Origin: Cotesia glomerata
Lineage: Eukaryota; Arthropoda; Insecta; Hymenoptera; Braconidae
DNA length: 64,000 nt
Direction of reading: 5' to 3'
Assembly (NCBI RefSeq): GCF_020080835.1
Contig: NC_058167.1
Location: forward strand, 15,709,403-15,773,402
Positions 1 to 12,603 of the stretch are shown piece after piece; positions within the stretch are counted from its first letter, which is position 1, and each line of letters begins with the position of its first letter. The notes beneath the pieces were generated by a model. It made no database searches and was not told the origin of the DNA. It saw only the letters and a list, made by a program, of their open reading frames with translations. The position numbers were made by a program, and so were the translations under genes.

Positions 1-446
1 CGACAACTACCCTGGCCACAAGCTTACAGCGGCCATTGCTTCTCAAATTTCTCCTACTTTATTTATTATTTATTATTATTATTATTATTATTATTCTACT
101 AGAATACCACTTGTTAGAAGATTTCCATTTTAATCTACAGCTATTTGCTACCCTTTTTTGCTTCTATGACACACCAGCAATAGGTGCATTATGTTATTGT
201 AAGAAAAAGGTGACACACATTCAGTTGGTTGATGCAAGAGTTAATAATAAGTCGTATTTAAATTATACAATTATTTTTATTCAATTATTTAAATTATAAA
301 TTATAATTATCGTGAATAATTAATTATTCATTTTAGGCGCCAGTGATATTTAATGAAAATAACTTTATTTATTAGGTGATAAATAAATTCTAAAAATAAT
401 TATCGTAATTTGGCGTTGGTCTGATCTACTCAATTTAGTAGTAATA

Positions 447-602
447 ATGGCTGTCATTGAATTGAATACTGTAATTATTAAAACGGCTTACACGCCTTCA
501 AATATAATGAAGAAATATCAACTTGGACGTGTGGCGGCAAAATCCATACTACTTAAGGAGTATCAAGCGCTGTCCATATTGAATATAAAGAAGATTAGAT
601 AA
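447..602 (+). CDS. small open frame, 51 aa, unrecognised
   Basis: An ATG-initiated frame begins MAVIELNTVIIKTAYTPSNI and ends ILNIKKIR before TAA. Its residue mix is less A/T-driven than the surroundings (it includes QLGRVAAKS and LLKEYQAL), so it may be a remnant or an exon. No GT donor was seen at its end that would join it to the frame at about 675-909. I do not recognise a family. It could be chance or an old transposon fragment. Confidence 0.15.
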   Translation: MAVIELNTVIIKTAYTPSNIMKKYQLGRVAAKSILLKEYQALSILNIKKIR

Positions 603-674
603 TAAAAATTTATTTTTTATAATGTAGTTAATTCAATCTTCATAAAATATTAATAAAAACTTTTTCTATTTGCA

Positions 675-909
675 GGGAAATTTAAATGAAAAACGTATAA
701 AGAAACGAAAAAGAAATTCAGTAGTTATACGATACGAATTTTCAGACTATTTTGTGTGTTATAATGAGAAATCGCTTGCCAGAGTACTTCTTGCTCTTTA
801 CTACTTAAACGATTCCGCGACGTCTACTACTACTTCAAATATAATAACACACAGAGATTATAGGAGTTTTATGATTATGGATAAATATTTAACCCAGTAC
901 AGGATTTAA
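675..909 (+). CDS. possible terminal exon or ORF remnant, about 78 aa, unrecognised
   Basis: The open frame follows a plausible splice acceptor (tttctatttgcag, ending at 674) and runs to TAA at 907-909. The peptide starts GNLNEKRIKKRKRNS, has a basic cluster, and contains VIRYEFSDYFVCYNEKSLAR, which is not the Lys/Asn/Ile/Phe/Tyr monotony of random AT-rich frames. In this frame there is no ATG near the start. It could be the last coding exon of a gene whose 5' part lies left of the window, or a decayed element. No family was recognised. Confidence 0.2.
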
Positions 910-2299
910 GTTAAGAAAATAACCTAATAAGGTTTGAGATCCAAGAGGCGCAAGGATACATCTTTATTAAGCACTAAGATGGGTCTCGCGCCAACTATTG
1001 TGTGCATTACATGTAACACGGGTAAATGGGTGTATTGAAAAGTGAGCAGCCATTAAAGAAGGGATGGGCTTAAAAATCTAGCTCACGGTTCTGCATGAGT
1101 GTGATACAGCACTGGAGATCCGTGGGCGCGTGCACGCGATACCAGCCTTTGCTAAGAGTCAGCATTTATATATTTTATCCGTCTGAGCATAAGCACCAGC
1201 ACCAGCACCACCACCACCAGCCATGGGTTTATGCCAGCGTAAGTATCAGCATACAGAACTTTATAATATATAATACTGGAACTAACGCTTAGCTGTTGGT
1301 TGGTCTTGCTAGAGCCAAGCCCCAAGGACACTCTATAGAACGCAGCCAGCATAGAGAACACACAACAGAATATCAGAGAACATAAAGTTCTAAAGCGGCT
1401 AGGCGCGTAGCTAAGCCGGAGGAGTCAAATCATCGGCTCGACGCGGTTTTCCCCTTTACCCCGACCCACATCCACCCGTCTCTCCCCGAGCACACACCGA
1501 TACCACTGCTTCCCACTTGCCCCCCCCCCCCCACGTACGATCTCCCTTGTGCTCTCGCTACTCTCCACTGTAACTGAGAGTGTGTGTAACTACCTACACT
1601 TACACACACACACACACACATAAGCCATTATACATATTATATCAGTATTTGTATTTTCATCATATATGTAGTGAGCCACACACCAGATCTCTCAACTCGG
1701 TTCCGTCAGCCCGTTCCGTTTGACTCCCCTCGAGGGGTCGTACAATCTTCCCCGTACCGTCGTCCTCTACATACTATCCTATGTACCTCCTTTCCTCTTC
1801 TACTCCATTTTCTTCTCTCGTACTCTCATTTCATTATATTTACTCCCTCTTGCTCCCTCTCGCTAGTATCAGCTTCCCCTTCCAAAGATTATTTTTTTTG
1901 CCTCTAGCCTGTTCGTCTATCCGTCGTCACGTAGTTGGTTTCATCTACGACGTTAAATTTTTTATCAATTTTATTAACTGAAAAAAGATAAAAATTATCA
2001 ACAAAATACTCTCTCAAATACAAACTCAAGAATACCCTCTTACCTCTTGAAATAGAGTACTAAATTATACGATAGATATTTAACACCAAATTAATGAGTT
2101 TATTTCAGGAAGAAATTGGCGGGCTTTTTTGAATTTTCGCACGCGCCATTAGTTTCAAAATTCTCCCAACTGGTCGCCGTTTTTTTTGCCTATTTATAGA
2201 ATCAAGTGTAATAATTGATGCGAGTATATTGTTTCTGGTAAATTGTCTTGCGTAACTGTGTAATGTAATTGAAGTGATTTTTTTTAAAGATTTTCTTGT

Positions 2300-4319
2300 T
2301 TATTTTTTAGTCTTGTGGACTTGTAGGTACATAGTTTGCGGCTTCAAAGGCCAAGCGGCAAACAATAATTGAGTTTGATTGTCACAGCAGCACCGAAGCG
2401 CCACTACTCGCATGCCGGGATAAACGTGTCAAGGTGGCGACCACGGCACCAGAATCAGCGGCAGTTAAGTCTAGTCGTATTTGCAATTGCAACGCGCGCA
2501 AATATATTGCGAACAAGGATCGGGGAGTGTACGTTGTTTGTCACGTGTACGCCAGGGAGGAAAAAAATTTCCAGAAGTACATTATTGTATAATAATGCTG
2601 ATAATGCTATTGTAAATATAAATATTAATGGAAATGTTTTACAGGATTAAGATAAAGGATAAAAATATTTAACATACAATATATAATAATTAATAATAAG
2701 CGATCAAGTCTATGGACTGTTTTATGTAATATTTTACTCACTGAAATGCTGATGATGTTTGATAATTCCAAGAGTACAGGATCAAGGATTACTGTGATAC
2801 GTTCTAAATTGGTACTCATATGTTTATCTATCTCTATCTATATCTCTATTTGTATATGTGTGTAAATATATGAAGGAACTGGTATAATGATAACAAAATT
2901 CCACGTCTGCGCCTTACGCCCGTAATTCACGTTAGCGAGTTAGCGACCACGCGGTCTCACACATATATGTAGTCACACTTCCCGCCACAGTATTAGTTCT
3001 TATCTTTTTTATGTTTTTCCTTGTTCTCCACGGATTTAATTATAGAAGGGATGTGATAACTTTACGGATTAACCGTATAATTAAAAAAAAAAATACAAGA
3101 TATTTTTACCCTGAGAAATTTTAGGCGCTTCCGGTAATTATTTACGGGGTTGAGTACCCCAGTACCAGCCCAGCCCCTGGGAATTTATTAACGAAATTAC
3201 AATACTGACTGATAATTGCTTTCTTATTGGTCGAGTGAATTTATTATTAAATCAGTTCGGGTAAAAGTATTATTTTTAATAATCTCTGCACCCTTTTTAC
3301 TAGATTTTAACTATCACATAAAAGGTTTATAAAATTTTTAACTTATTAAAAATTAAAATAATAATTTGTTTTTATTGAAAATTATTTATAGAGTTATTCT
3401 AAAAGTTTTAATTTATTTTTCCATTGGAATTTTCTCCCAGGAAACGAAAAAAGTATTTTAATTTTAAAATTTATGTCTAGCTGAAGTTGAAATATTTAAA
3501 AAAGCGCCCTTAAATATGTATCTATTTATAAATTAACAGTGCATGTGGTTGAAAAATATATTCACCCGGTTGGAGCTTGGAAGCCGAGCTAATGTAAGAA
3601 ATATAATAAGACTTACAGGGGAGTAAAAAAAGACTGAGACAAAAAATAACGTCACGTGTACAGTAGGGAGAGAACAAAGTACTTATATTACGGATAGGAA
3701 CAGTAAGAAATTTAAAGTTAACTTATAAGTATAGATAGGATGTGCCGGGGAGAGAATGCCATCGCGAGGGAGAATATAGAATGAGAAATACGAGAATTGT
3801 TACCCAGTACTATCCATGTGTTTAAAATGAATAAATAAATTTTAATAAAAATAAATTTTTTTATTACGCCAGTAGAATGTTGACGCTTCGGGCCAGAGGG
3901 TGAAAAATAAATATTAATCCAGCTTTTAATAAATATAGCTTGTATTTTTATTTTTATATTTATATTTATATTTATATATTTATATTCTAGGATAGAGCGG
4001 CGTAGTAAAAAATGTTGTCTTCTTGGTAAGATGATTCGTGATTGCGACAGAGTAGAGTCCAAGGAGAAAAAAGACCCAAGGCTTGCACGTCCCTGTTATG
4101 TAGAGAGTAAACTATCACGCATCAGGGGCAACTAAAACGAGTCAGTCGAGCCTCAAGACAGCAAAATATAAGTGAAACTTCTCGTACAGACGTATCAGCA
4201 CACATCAGCAACGAGACTTTGGTACTCTGCTGTAGAGTGAAAGAGCGAGAGGTTGCTTTTAAACGGGGTGTGAATGTATCTGTGTATGTGAGTATGTGAG
4301 GGGCTGCTCCTCTCTCCTC

Positions 4320-4360
<41 letters not shown>

Positions 4361-4500
4361 GGAAATAAAGCCCAGATATACAGATACAGAATATAATACA
4401 GCATACACCAGGAGACAGAGCAGATCAGAGTGAGCGAGAGAAAATAGATGATAAAGAGTGACGAGGGAGCAAGAAGGAGTTAAAGAGTTCAGGGGGCGGT
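2300..4500. other. non-coding stretch with one GC-richer island
   Basis: A GC-richer block at about 2370-2560 (CAGCAGCACCGAAGCGCC and following) is embedded in AT-rich DNA. Its open frames on both strands show no recognisable domain. The remainder is AT-rich with short homopolymers and ends at the CA microsatellite at 4323-4358. Possible regulatory DNA of ttk, by inference only. Confidence 0.4.
4323..4358. repeat. (AC)n microsatellite
   Basis: An uninterrupted AC dinucleotide run of about 36 bases. The open frame that reads VCVCVCV on the minus strand is a by-product of it. Confidence 0.9.
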
Positions 4501-4930
4501 ATTTGTATCACTGTCTCTCTCCAGTTGGGTTACTTGTCTCTGTTTGACTCACGTGGTGGTCGCTGGGTTCTCTGTTCGACGGGCAACACGGTGGTTTGGC
4601 TGAACGAGGGCGCGCGAACGGGCGGGTGTAGTCTCACTGTACTGTGTAAGCGGTGAACGTGCCGTCGAACGGAACGGCAACTCTGTTGAGCAGTACTACA
4701 CGGGCGTAGGCGAGATTCCGTCTATGCCGAGTGGTGGCGCACCACGAATTCCACACAGCCGAGGTAGCCCGAGTCTGCCCCGAAGTCTGGCTCGACTTGC
4801 TGACATGGCGTCCTAGCGTTCTGGCCAACTTGTACGTCCTCGTTGACTGTAAGGCTTTGTGGACACCAACCCTACTGTACTCTGTGTGGGTTCATCAACA
4901 AGCTTTGGATATAACTTATAACATGCCAAG
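4500..4930 (+). promoter_or_regulatory. candidate promoter and 5' leader exon (ttk?)
   Basis: This is a GC-rich, CpG-rich island (for example gggcgcgcgaacgggcggg near 4608) that ends in a consensus donor, CCAAG|gtaagt, with the exon end at 4930. The ttk coding exon at 17135 starts directly after an acceptor, so at least one upstream leader exon on the + strand must exist, and this is the best candidate by base composition and donor quality. The exon's own start is not determinable. The link to ttk is inference; RNA data would settle it. Confidence 0.3.
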
Positions 4931-7210
4931 GTAAGTGTCATCAATCACCAACAAATTATATCATCTTTTTTTACGTATCAATTCTATCTTGTTGTTGTTG
5001 TTGTTGTTATTGTTGTTATTGTTGATGTTGTCTTTGTTTTTATTTTATTGATTGTAGATTTTTATTTTTTACAACAATATTATTTTTTTTAAGGTGTTAT
5101 GACATTACTTGTTGATCAAGTTTTTATAATTTAATAATTATTTAAGTTTTATTAATTGATTAAATTGGTTGGGTGATAAATATTAAAATAAAGTGGTGAT
5201 ATTTGAGAAACGGAGGAATAATGGGGTGGAGTATTATCAGCTAAGCAGTAAAAGTTGAAGCAGCACCAACATAACACAGAGCAAGAGGAAGTCGCGAGGA
5301 GGAGGAGGAGGATGATGATGATAAGGAGCTGGTGGTAGTACTATACTGTGTTTTGGTGGTAGTGCGGTTATGTGCGGTAGTGATATATAATTGTGTAAGT
5401 AAGTGCATACGTGTACACCCCGTAAGTTTTTATTGTCATTATTGGTAAAAAAAAAATTCAGGGCTTTAAAAATTATTTTTATTTAAAAAATTAAATGAAA
5501 TTAAAAAATAATTATTTTTATTTAGACGTGTGATTGGAGTTACTGGTTCTCGTGCGCTCGTTCTCCGGACATCGGTGTCACGGTGCGGGCCGTATAGGGT
5601 CGTTGCCATCGGGCTAGCTTACCCTGCGCTATAGCCCACGGAATCGATATTACCGTCGACGATGACTACGACAACAGCGGACAGAGTGCTTCGCAACGGA
5701 TGAATAATAAAAAAAGAGAATTTAATCACGAAACGTTAAACTGAAGAGAGATAAAAGTTTAGCTGATAATGTAGAAAAGGGGCGCAAGGAACGAGGGCGT
5801 GAAGGAATAGCAAAGCGATATCTAGTACGTGGATGTGTGAGAAAGAGCGAGAAGCTATGTCCGTGGGTGTTGAGCTCACGCATGTGTTATGTATATGTAC
5901 TCACACTAGTATGTTGTACTCACACATCATCAGCAGCAGCAACGTTTGGTTGAAAATAATCACGCGGGTGCCTCCTAGCCTGACTCTTCATGTGTGTTTC
6001 CGCGTTTTGTTCCTCTCTAGCATAAGCGGGCGGTTTCCCTATTCTACATTTTCTATTCTACGTTCTACTGTAGAGTACTAACTCGATATTTATTTTAGCA
6101 TTGTATATGTATGTATATACTGCCCCACATGGATGGAATTTTGTCCGCCCGCTCTGTTCTATTCCGTGTATCATATATCTAGATATTTATACACCACATA
6201 CAGTATACAACCAAACATTTAATTGATACACGTGTTGCCTAGATATATATCTATATATACACACATAAAACCCTTTAAATACTCTTACAAAGGGTTATAA
6301 ATAATAATCTCTTATCAATTCTCAAAAAATAATATTTGACTGATAAATAACCGAGGTAGTATTATAATAATAATAATCATAATAATAATAATAATATTAA
6401 TATTAATATTAATATTAATATTAATATTGTAATAAAAGCACGAGTATTATAAACTGAAAAAACAATTTTAAAAACGATATTTATTTTTTCAGTTTAAATG
6501 TACGAGGAGTTATCGTCTGCTGTCGCTCCTTGTACGTGGGGATTTTTAGCTGAGAGGGTTGCGTAAATATCTTACTCCTCGCTCCCTCCTTAGTAGTCCT
6601 CTCTGTCTACTGACATGTGATTCCTGTGTGTGAGTACAAGCGAGGAATTAAGAGTGTGTGTACATGTCGGTGTTGTAGCCATAGGCGCCGATACTACGCC
6701 CCAAGGCCCGGGGTGTGCTGAGTAGAACCGAGCACTCTACTCGACAAGTCAGTCCGTTCGCCGTCCATCCTCCCTCCAGACGTCTCTCCCTCCCTGGTGA
6801 TCCCTCTTGTGCACCCCTCCTTTTCCCCCAAGTATCCATTCACCGCAGCGACAAACTCCTTGCTCCCCTTCAGTTGGACTTTTTCCCCCGTACCACGCGG
6901 GTGCGTGATTGCTGTGCCAAGACGCACTGTTCCTAGATAACTTCTTCGTCCGTCTTGTTCTTTTTTATCTTTATCCAATTTATTTTTATTTTTTTTTTTT
7001 ATCATTTAAACTTTATTATTTTCTAAAAATCTATTTACACAATCAATTATTTTTTTTGTATTGTGCTCAGACGTGTATGTACCGTATATTTACGTCCACC
7101 TGTATGTGTATATATTTGTACATACTATTTGTGTCAGTGTATGTTTTTACATACGTTGTCGAGTAGTGTAACTGTGCGTCTTGTTTTTCTCCGGGTTTGT
7201 GATACAACAG
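4931..7210 (+). promoter_or_regulatory. second candidate leader region with GTGAGT donor
   Basis: Two further GC-richer islands lie at about 5526-5700 (preceded by an acceptor-like ttatttttatttag) and 6480-7210. The second ends at ACAACAG|gtgagt (exon end 7210). Between them are (TATTAA)n repeats near 6393-6427. Alternative 5' exons or promoters of ttk would explain these, but nothing in the sequence proves transcription. Confidence 0.22.
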
Positions 7211-7785
7211 GTGAGTTGGTTATCACCACAATCATAATCTTCATATTATTTTTATTTATTTATTTTCTTTTTGTACATATTAATTTATTTTATTTAAATT
7301 ATTTATAATAGTTTCTCAAGATTTTCTATAAATCTCGAACGTGCCAGCGACAAAGTCTCAAATATTGACTATTGATTTTTTTTTTCGTTCCTTATCGCGG
7401 GAATTCAGGATTTTATTATCGTCGGCAGTGACGTACTTCACACGTACACATATATACACTTAAAAATCATAAAAGTGTAGAATGAAAACCGTTGGTTGTT
7501 ACTTTACTTGGAGGGCGCGCGTGCAACCGTGGATCCGAGTGAATCAACCTACTTTCAGAGAGACAAGACAAGAATTCTAACGGTTAATAACAAATTTTCC
7601 AAGTCAATCTTACCGAGTACACGTGTGTGACGTTCGAATGGAACATGACAATGCCTCTAATAATGAGCCACCTTTTTTCTGGTATCCTTTTTACTCATTA
7701 TTTCCTTATATTCTCAGTGACTCCAATTTCATTTGTTTTTTTTATTTTTTTTTTTTAAATTGAATCTAGTACCTTACATGTCCTT

Positions 7786-8121
7786 ACACAGAAAAAAAAT
7801 ATTCTTGAATCAAGTATATAATTTTGAAGAACTTAAGGCAGGGGTAAGGGTTTCAGTGTAAAAAAAAAAAAAACACTTTTTTGCGATTTTTTTTTCTCAA
7901 ATATGGATTGAGCAAGGTTCTATTCGAACCTTTTGTACATTATTGTGCATACTTTTGAAAATGTTGTGTAATTTTTTCATGCAGAAATATTCTTGATTTG
8001 AGTAGAAAAATTCTTGATTTAAGGAAATTTTACTTGATTAAAAAATTTTTCGTCTTGATTCAAGACAGTTACCCTCTTGAAAATTATTTTCTTAGTTCAA
8101 GAATTTTTTTTTCAGTGTATA
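7786..8121. mobile_element. MITE-like inverted-repeat element
   Basis: The left end, acacagaaaaaaaatattct followed by tgaatcaag, is matched in inverted orientation by the right end, caagaatttttttttcagtg followed by ta. The interior has repeated TTCTTGAT(T)(C)AAG words (for example at 7991-8065). There is no coding capacity. The AT-rich, short, TIR-bounded form fits a non-autonomous DNA transposon. The exact ends and the target duplication were not resolved. Confidence 0.55.
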
Positions 8122-11100
8122 CTACTTGAATCCTAATTAAAATTTTCCTTATATATCTTAAAAACTGATAGATTACTCCAAAGTATCTATTACTATCGCT
8201 TACCACTGAAGCGTATCCTAACCTCACTTTACCCACGCACCCACTCCCACGAATTACGAAATAAAATAGGCTCCACGCCCCCCGGAATAGTAGAGAACAT
8301 GAAGAATGAATGCGTGACAAAGAGTAGAGGAATAGTAAAGAATAAAATAATAAAAAGCTGGCGACAAGTGCGTATGGGGGCATCCAAGCGAATCCACGTC
8401 CCCACGTTTAGTTTTTAAACTTATAGTTTAAACCTTTACTTTTTTTCTCACTCACTTTATACATTACTAGTAAGTAGTGAATTACTCTATACTAATAGTG
8501 TACAGTACTGTACTTCATGTTTCATTATTACTCAGTCAGCATGTACTTCCACCCATTAAAACACTCTATGTGTATTTTCTGGTGATGTTGATGTCAGTGA
8601 GCTTTGAACACATTTACATGCGGCTTCCTGCGGGCGGATTAAAATACCGTGACGATTTTATCACAGTACCCTCAAGGGGTTGATTGTACCCACACCAACG
8701 CGTGTGAAATAAAAATCCAAGGGAGCATGCATTTACGTCATTACCTTGTACTCACAGTTCAGATAAAAGAGTCTACTCGTGGTCATCAACTTTATAATAA
8801 AAAAAAAAAAAAATATATGTATGTGGTGAATAGAAGGGCGACGGCTATGTATATAATATATTTTAAGTCGTATGGGAACACATGGGTTACATATCAGCTA
8901 TAGACAGATTAGAAGGGCGTCAGGGTGAGAAGAGAGGGGGCTGAAATTTTTTCTCTCCCGCTTTCGAGCTGGTTACTAAAATACCCACGGACACACTCAG
9001 TCGTTTCGTGTCGGGGGCGGTGGCTCCTTTAAAAGTTTAGAAAATATTTTCTTCAAGTTTTATTTTAATTTGTAGCTGTTTTTTTTTTTTTTTTTTTTTC
9101 TTAAGCTACCTCGTTGAATATATTCAGTGGTAATTTAGTGGATAGTTGAACATTTTAATTAGTTTTAATTGCGTGAAGTTTAAAATAATACTGGATCTAA
9201 CAGCAGGTTTTTATTATTTTATTTTATTTATTTATTTACTCAATATGAAAATTTTTATTATTTCACATTGCAGTCTTCAGTTATAAATATTTATTTATTT
9301 ATATATTTATTACCAAATTTTATTCTTTGTACACTTGTTTTTTCACCTCGTCACTGCGTCTACCTGCGCCCTTCGCGACAAGTTAGATTCCCGGTCAATT
9401 CAAAAAAGGTTTCCGGGAATACACCTGCTTATTCACTTTTTATCCTTATTCTTAATAATAATAATAATAATAATACTGGCGCTTGTACGTTTCCCGTGTT
9501 TTTACTTAATCTTATCGGGTTTTTCCCCCATCGTTTGGTTGGTAAGTCTTCACGGCGACTGGACATCAGGAAATTAATCTTTGGGGTGGAAATAATCAAG
9601 AAGTATAATTTCTTGTTTCCCGTAATTTAATTTAACTGACTCGAAGAAATTTTTTTTTCTCAAGGAAAACATTTTCCTGACGATTAATAATGAAAATTGC
9701 TGAGGAATGTGTTCTGAGTGCAAGAAAGTATCGAGTAACGGTTTAGTTGTACGAAGGAAACGAGTCAAGTCTCTTCTTTCCTTCCCCCCCCCCCCTTTTG
9801 AGAGTTAACTTTACTCTTTACTGTTTACTGTAATTTTTATTCTGTTCACAGGACTGGTTCACGAGTTGACTATTACTACTAGTCATATTAAGAGTATGAT
9901 AAGGGTTTTTCTATCAGTTGCACTTTGTAGTCGTTGTACAATTTAAAAGTTACAATTAATCGGTCGAGTGTATGCAATGCCACCCACACTCAATTACGTT
10001 ACCTTAGATTCAATAAATTTTATTCAATAAGAACACGATTACATAAATTCTTTAGTTCATTCCGATGCCGAGCTACAAGCATTACAAATGCAACATAACA
10101 ACATAATTTTTTTTCATTAATTAATCTTTTAAATTTTTTTCAGTTATTTACCGGGTGATAAATAAAAATAAAAGAAAAATTAAAAAATGAAAATGAATAT
10201 TGTTTGTTGGAAGAATTAAATTCTGATTCATCGGAATCCAAATATACAAACGAACGAAATGTAAGCTGGTCTCTTCAGGTCAACTTTTTCTCCTTTTATT
10301 TCTATCCTTGGCTTTATATTTAAAACATTTTGTTCCTTTTTTATATACTACTGATGGGAAGAAGCACAGCAAAGCAAAGCAAAGCAAAGGAATGAACGAA
10401 AGGGTCGAGTTCGTCGAATTGAACAACGTGACTACAAAGTGCGCAATAATGTCCTCGACAAGCGGAAGGGGTTAGAGGGGAGTAGAAGGCGTCGTGAATT
10501 TCACAAGAGTGGATGCTATCATAACCCCTTGACTAACGTTATGAATCATTCTGTACTCTTGGAATGGCGTCGTGTTACTTACACTTTGTTTCATTTTAAA
10601 TTGATTATTTTTTACTTTAATTACTTTATTGCTGCATCAATAACTTTTATCATTTTTTTTTCTTCGTATCTGTAACTTGGGGTGTTTTTTTACATAGCAT
10701 GCAAATTTTTCATCAATCAATTATTACTAAATTTTTTCACACTCCAAAAGTCAAATTATTAATTTAAAAAAATTATCTTAATTTTTTCGGGTAAAAAATT
10801 AATTAAAAAAAAAAAAAAAAAAAACAATTAATCAAAGTTTAAAAATAAATTACAAAAGATTTGACTTTTATGGTATAGGTTAAAGAATAAAAAACTATTA
10901 CGCAACGTTTACATTGTATTAACTGACATTTAAAATTTTTTTTTCTTATTTACATTAAAGTCCTTTTTAGTATTTCTTTAATTTATTTTTAAATTACGCG
11001 GTTCAATTAATGGGGTTGTGAATTTCTATGCAGTGTAGTGAACTTAAAACAATTTAACATAAATTTAAATATAAAAAATAATAAAAAAAAAAAATACTAT

Positions 11101-12240
11101 GTACTGTACTGAAATGAAGGAATGCGTGTAATGGATAATCCGTTCTTGTATAATATAATAGTGTACCAGGCTTCGCGCCCCAGTTACACTTACGATGAGA
11201 ATTCGTTTCGAGGAAACCGCATAAACGTCGTGTTTAAGTATGACCAACAGGAAACTAGGAGTAGAAAAGGAGTAATGTAACGATTGCTCTTATTAAATTA
11301 TTATTATAAAAGTTTATTGTATTTTCTAAAAAAAAAAATAGTTATTCTAATTTTATTTTCCCAAGATAAGACACTAAAAGTGTCTTTTATAACGCGATAC
11401 TGTTATTAGTAGCAACTGCGGAATTTTCCCCTTGTAATAGCCAGGTAATTAGAGGCTTATTTGTATGAGTGTAAAAATGAAAGTTGTACGGAGATAATGA
11501 GGATGATAATTTTCATTAGGGAGTATTATCATTGTATTTTTAAATCTCAAAGTCTCATTAGTGTGAATTTATTTATTTTTAGTTACAAGATTTAAAATGT
11601 TAAATAAATAATATTTAATATTTAATATTGAGCAGCAAATCGGCATAGTATCGGTGTTGGAGGGAAAAAATCAGATGTTACGCCACTGTGACGGGGTCGA
11701 GGTCGAGGGCAATAATCGAGGGACGCGTGTATACGTATATATAATATCGGGGGAAGTGGTGGTACAAGTCCCAGTGGTTGTGAGTGTGCGGGAGAAGAGG
11801 GTGAACTGAATTTTGCATGAGGATCGCGTTGGCGATTGCGTGTTTCATGCATAACAAGAGGGACAGAGCTGAGGGAAATATACTGGAGTATAAAATATAA
11901 ATTATTTCAAATAAAAATATATAAAATAAAATAAAATAAAATACAACAATAACTAAAACTGGAAAAGTAATGGAGTAAATAAAAATAACGTGCTATTTTT
12001 TATTTACCACAAATAAAAACGCAGATAAAAGTATCCATGCAAGTTTTTGAGGTAAAAAAACATAAATATGTATGACGTCTATTTATTCCGGGTGAGGAAT
12101 AAATTAAAATACTGATGTATTAATATATTTATTTATTTCTTTATATAAAATTGGAGTGAAGAAGAAAGAAGACAATAGATTAAAAACAGCCGAAAAGTTT
12201 GAGGGCGAGAAGAGCAACTTTTATTAAGTCCAAAGTCCAG
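8122..12240. other. non-coding, AT-rich, no gene seen
   Basis: There are scattered homopolymers (poly-T near 9080-9100, poly-C near 9785-9795, poly-A near 10805-10824), an (AAGC)-like run at 10370-10388, and GC-richer patches near 8900-9030 and 11640-11860. The open frames are short, overlapping on both strands and without motifs. I see nothing that supports a gene. Confidence 0.5.
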
Positions 12241-12603
12241 TTTTAAAATGCGGGTGGACGCCAATGGACTTTAGAGAGATTGTTCGGCCTGTGACGACGA
12301 CGACGACGACGACGACGTTGAATCAGGGGAGGCAAAATGGCTCGCCAAGGAGGAAGGGTGGTAGCTGATCCGGCTTGAGAACCCGCTGGAGGGTGGAGGG
12401 CCAGGGGAGAAAGGCTCGGCTATACTATATACTCTTTACTCTGTCGAAGAGAGAGAGAGAGAAAGAGAGTCGAGAGGGGTTGCCGGCCAATCGGAGTCCA
12501 AGAGTCGTGCGTGAGTTCTTCCCGGCTCAACTCACTCTCTTGCACTCCATCTCTGCTAAACTATTTTTATTATTTATCCTTTTACTGAGGATTCTGAGGA
12601 AAG
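12240..12603 (+). promoter_or_regulatory. GC-rich island ending in a weak donor; possible leader exon
   Basis: A GC-rich block with a (GAC)n run at 12294-12318 and an AG-rich run at 12449-12470. A donor-like GAGGAAAG|gtaact closes it near 12604. It may be a promoter-proximal alternative leader of ttk because it is the nearest such island upstream, but this is weak inference from composition and one donor. Confidence 0.2.
12294..12318. repeat. (GAC)n microsatellite
   Basis: A tandem GAC trinucleotide run inside a GC-rich island. Confidence 0.85.

Larger units (their letters stand above)
1..2300. other. AT-rich stretch without recognised gene; simple repeats
   Basis: No recognisable protein domain was seen here. 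The stretch holds (ATT)n near 67-94, an AC/CA-rich run near 1600-1620, a C-homopolymer near 1520-1532, and two small open frames at 447-602 and 670-909 that are listed separately. The GC-richer part (about 1080-1560) has short open frames on both strands that look like shadows of simple repeats such as (CAC/CAG)n at 1195-1222. It could be distal regulatory sequence of ttk or belong to a gene beyond the left edge. Confidence 0.5.
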
